From positions 1,674,001-1,738,000 of the forward strand of contig NZ_CP049362.1 in assembly GCF_019343455.1 (NCBI RefSeq): 64,000 nucleotides of DNA, given 5' to 3'. Position 1 is the stretch's first letter; each line of letters starts with the position of its first letter. The notes beneath the pieces were generated by a model, which saw only the letters and a list, made by a program, of their open reading frames with translations, searched no databases and was not told the origin of the DNA. Source of the DNA: Alcaligenes ammonioxydans. Lineage in GTDB: Bacteria; Pseudomonadota; Gammaproteobacteria; Burkholderiales; Burkholderiaceae_B. Positions 62,148-64,000 of the stretch are shown piece after piece. The position numbers and the translations under genes were made by a program.

Positions 62148-62825
62148 ATGCTCGTCAGTAACGTCCAGATCACAAGAGATGAGTTGGCCGATCTGGTGGC
62201 CGGCGCCCATGCGTCTTTGAGTTTTGAGAACTGTATTTTTGATGATGAGGACCTGTCGGGGCTGGAGCTGGAAGGTTTGCTGTTTTCGGGTTGCAGTTTT
62301 TTGAGAACCTGCTTTACACGAGCCCATTTGCAAGACACGGTCTGGCAGCGTTGCAAGCTGAGTCAGTCAGATTTCAGCTTGGCGGACCTTAGTTCGGCCC
62401 GTTTTAGGGCTTGTGATCTGCACGTGAGCAAGTGGCTAGGCACTCGGATTGCCTCCTTGCAAATCGAGGACTCCAAGTTGAGCGCTGCGGTTTTCAACGA
62501 AACCCGTGGTTTGGACCTGAGGCTGCGTGAGTGCAAGCTAGTGGGTGCTACGTTGCGCGCGATTAGTTTCCGCAAGCAAAATCTGGTGCAACTGGATTTC
62601 TCCGATGCGGACCTCGGTGGCTGCGATTTCCAGGATGCCGTCTTTGAGGGCGGCAGTTTGCGCGGGGCCAGCCTGCGTGGGACCTGCTTTAAGGGGGCAG
62701 ATTTGCGCAGTGTGGAGTTGGGCAGTATTAGCTTTTATGACTTGAACCACTCTTTTCAAGGTGCGTGTCTGTCGGTGGAACAGGCGGTCGGGCTAGTCAG
62801 TTCCATGGGGGTGCGGGTGCAGTAG
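62148..62825 (+). CDS. pentapeptide-repeat protein with Qnr-like layout
   Basis: A 225-residue right-handed beta-helix: FENCIFDDEDLSGLELEGLLF, QSDFSLADLSSARFRACDL and LVQLDFSDADLGGCDFQDAVF show the A(D/N)LXX pattern with central Leu/Phe. It ends GACLSVEQAVGLVSSMGVRV, like the dimerisation helix at the end of Qnr proteins (..LD.YQASLL...LGI.V). Qnr proteins mimic DNA and bind gyrase; whether this one does is unknown. GGGGAAGG precedes the ATG. Confidence 0.88.
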   Translation: MLVSNVQITRDELADLVAGAHASLSFENCIFDDEDLSGLELEGLLFSGCSFLRTCFTRAHLQDTVWQRCKLSQSDFSLADLSSARFRACDLHVSKWLGTRIASLQIEDSKLSAAVFNETRGLDLRLRECKLVGATLRAISFRKQNLVQLDFSDADLGGCDFQDAVFEGGSLRGASLRGTCFKGADLRSVELGSISFYDLNHSFQGACLSVEQAVGLVSSMGVRVQ

Positions 62826-62933
62826 GGGCAGCGTTGCGTACAAGTACGCAGTGATCAAGTCAGAGCCGCCATCTGGCACTTTCTTCCTTGGCTGGGCAAG
62901 CTATCTGTTTGCCTCAGGATAGGGGAAAGGTCT

Positions 62934-64000
62934 ATGTCCTTGGCCGTGTTGAACAGTTGTGCCTTGTCGGGCCTGGATGTAATCGATGTGCGGGTTGAGG
63001 CGCATGTCGCTCCGGGCTTGCCCGCTTTTCATATTGTTGGTTTGCCGGATGCTGGTATCCGGGAAAGTCGGGAGCGAATACGTGCCGCTTTGCAAGCCAG
63101 CGGTTTTGATTTTCCCGCTGCCCGACTGACAATCAATCTGGCTCCGGCCGATCTGCCCAAAGATTCGGGGCGCTTTGATCTACCGGTGGCGTTGGCAATT
63201 TTGCTGGCCAGCGGCCAGCTTAGCCGCTGTGATGATGGGCAGCGTGAGCAGGCGATTACGGGTTTGGAGCGCTATGTCATGGCCGGTGAGCTGTCCTTGA
63301 CGGGCGCAGTGGTTCCCGTTCAAGGCGCGCTGACGATTGCGTTGGGAATGGCGCGGCGGCATCCAGCGCCTTGTTTGCTTTTGCCAAGACACAGCGCGGA
63401 GGTGGCGGCCCATGTGCCGGAACTGCAGGTTCGAGGTGTGGCGAGCCTGGCCGAGGCAGCCGCTTATCTGCGGGGTGATAAAGAGCTTGAGCCAGCTTTG
63501 GCTCAGCCCTGGCCAGAGGAGCACACTTACGATCCGTCGCTTTGCCTGTCTGATGTACGTGGACAGCCTTTGGCCTGTCGTGCTTTGGAAGTAGCAGCGG
63601 CGGGTGGTCACAGCCTTTTGTTGAACGGCTCGCCGGGTGTAGGAAAAACCATGTTGGCTCAACGTCTGCCCGGCCTGTTGCCCGATCTGGATCGCTATGC
63701 CCAACTCGAAGTGGCGGCCTTGTACTCTTTTGTTCAGGAGCGGGATTTTTACAGCCTACGCCCTCCGTTTCGTGCCCCGCATCACAGTGTGTCTACGCCA
63801 GCTCTGATTGGCGGGGGCAGCCGCCCCCGGCCGGGGGAGGTTTCTCTGGCGCACCAGGGCGTGCTGTTTCTAGATGAGCTGCCCGAGTTCAGCCGACGTT
63901 CACTGGAGGCGCTGCGCGAGCCCCTGGAACAAGGCTGCGTACATATTTCCCGTGCACAGAAGCAGGCGGTCTTTCCGGCCCAATTTCAATTAGTGGCCGC
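62934..64000 (+). CDS. comM: YifB/ComM-family AAA+ ATPase (magnesium chelatase-like), 5' part
   Basis: Runs off the window end. Residues 1-170 form the LonC-like fold: [45 protein letters not shown] and [22 protein letters not shown]. Next come [22 protein letters not shown], Walker [11 protein letters not shown] and Walker [12 protein letters not shown]. ComM is a branch-migration helicase in natural transformation. AAAGG precedes the ATG. In many relatives it is near ubiK; here two genes lie between. Confidence 0.95.
   Translation, partial: MSLAVLNSCALSGLDVIDVRVEAHVAPGLPAFHIVGLPDAGIRESRERIRAALQASGFDFPAARLTINLAPADLPKDSGRFDLPVALAILLASGQLSRCDDGQREQAITGLERYVMAGELSLTGAVVPVQGALTIALGMARRHPAPCLLLPRHSAEVAAHVPELQVRGVASLAEAAAYLRGDKELEPALAQPWPEEHTYDPSLCLSDVRGQPLACRALEVAAAGGHSLLLNGSPGVGKTMLAQRLPGLLPDLDRYAQLEVAALYSFVQERDFYSLRPPFRAPHHSVSTPALIGGGSRPRPGEVSLAHQGVLFLDELPEFSRRSLEALREPLEQGCVHISRAQKQAVFPAQFQLVA

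Noticed and set aside
1..64000. CRISPR arrays, complete insertion sequences and toxin-antitoxin pairs
   Set aside because: No regularly spaced repeats, transposase genes or paired toxin/antitoxin genes were seen by eye.

Overview
The window reads as chromosomal DNA of a betaproteobacterium of the order Burkholderiales, most likely Alcaligenaceae (Alcaligenes-like). This rests on gene content, Shine-Dalgarno usage, the gshB-EIIA-HPr-EI phosphotransferase block, ubiK and comM near each other, and aromatic catabolism genes. It is an inference from remembered gene order, not a database result. No phage, plasmid replicon, complete insertion sequence or CRISPR array was seen.

Layout. 0-2.9 kb: 3' part of a DinG/Rad3-type helicase, whose end overlaps a convergent D-amino-acid dehydrogenase gene (dadA) preceded by a tandem glycine riboswitch. 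2.9-10.2 kb, all minus strand: an ABC importer (ATPase, fused double permease, binding protein) and a two-component system whose histidine kinase carries a C-terminal periplasmic domain paralogous to the importer's own binding protein. 10.3-14.9 kb: nadB (with an in-frame Asn microsatellite), nadA behind two palindromic operator-like sites, tas, and a YkgJ-like cysteine-cluster gene. 15.2-18.8 kb: tRNA-Val with its promoter, a decayed integrase, a cold-shock gene, a barnase-like gene lacking its catalytic Glu and His, a hemolysin-III-like membrane protein and a YegP-like protein. 19-28.2 kb: tandem Lrp regulator divergent from an MFS transporter and amidase, RidA, GFA-type protein, lipocalin and a four-gene polar amino-acid ABC importer.

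28.3-44.7 kb is the catabolic core. A DmpR/MopR-type sigma54 activator is divergent from a six-gene multicomponent phenol hydroxylase (dmpKLMNOP), with an upstream activator palindrome and a -24/-12 promoter between them. A LysR regulator is divergent from benABCD-benK. Both routes end at catechol, yet no ring-cleavage gene lies in the window. A Rieske oxygenase fragment and a PaaI-like thioesterase lie between the two clusters.

44.7-53.3 kb is a looser region of small membrane proteins, lipoproteins, gene debris, a QmcA/NfeD pair, a methyltransferase and a PfkB kinase. 53.4-64 kb holds housekeeping genes: a threonine-codon leader with terminator, thrS, infC (ATC start), gshB, a regulatory PTS (EIIA-HPr-EI), a lysine/alanine-rich lipoprotein, ubiK, an MFS permease, a Qnr-like pentapeptide-repeat protein and the 5' part of comM.

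The most unusual items are the histidine kinase/binding-protein fusion with its direct-repeat operator, the thrS attenuator-like leader, and the barnase homologue with both catalytic residues replaced and a probable 1-nt lesion in its signal peptide.
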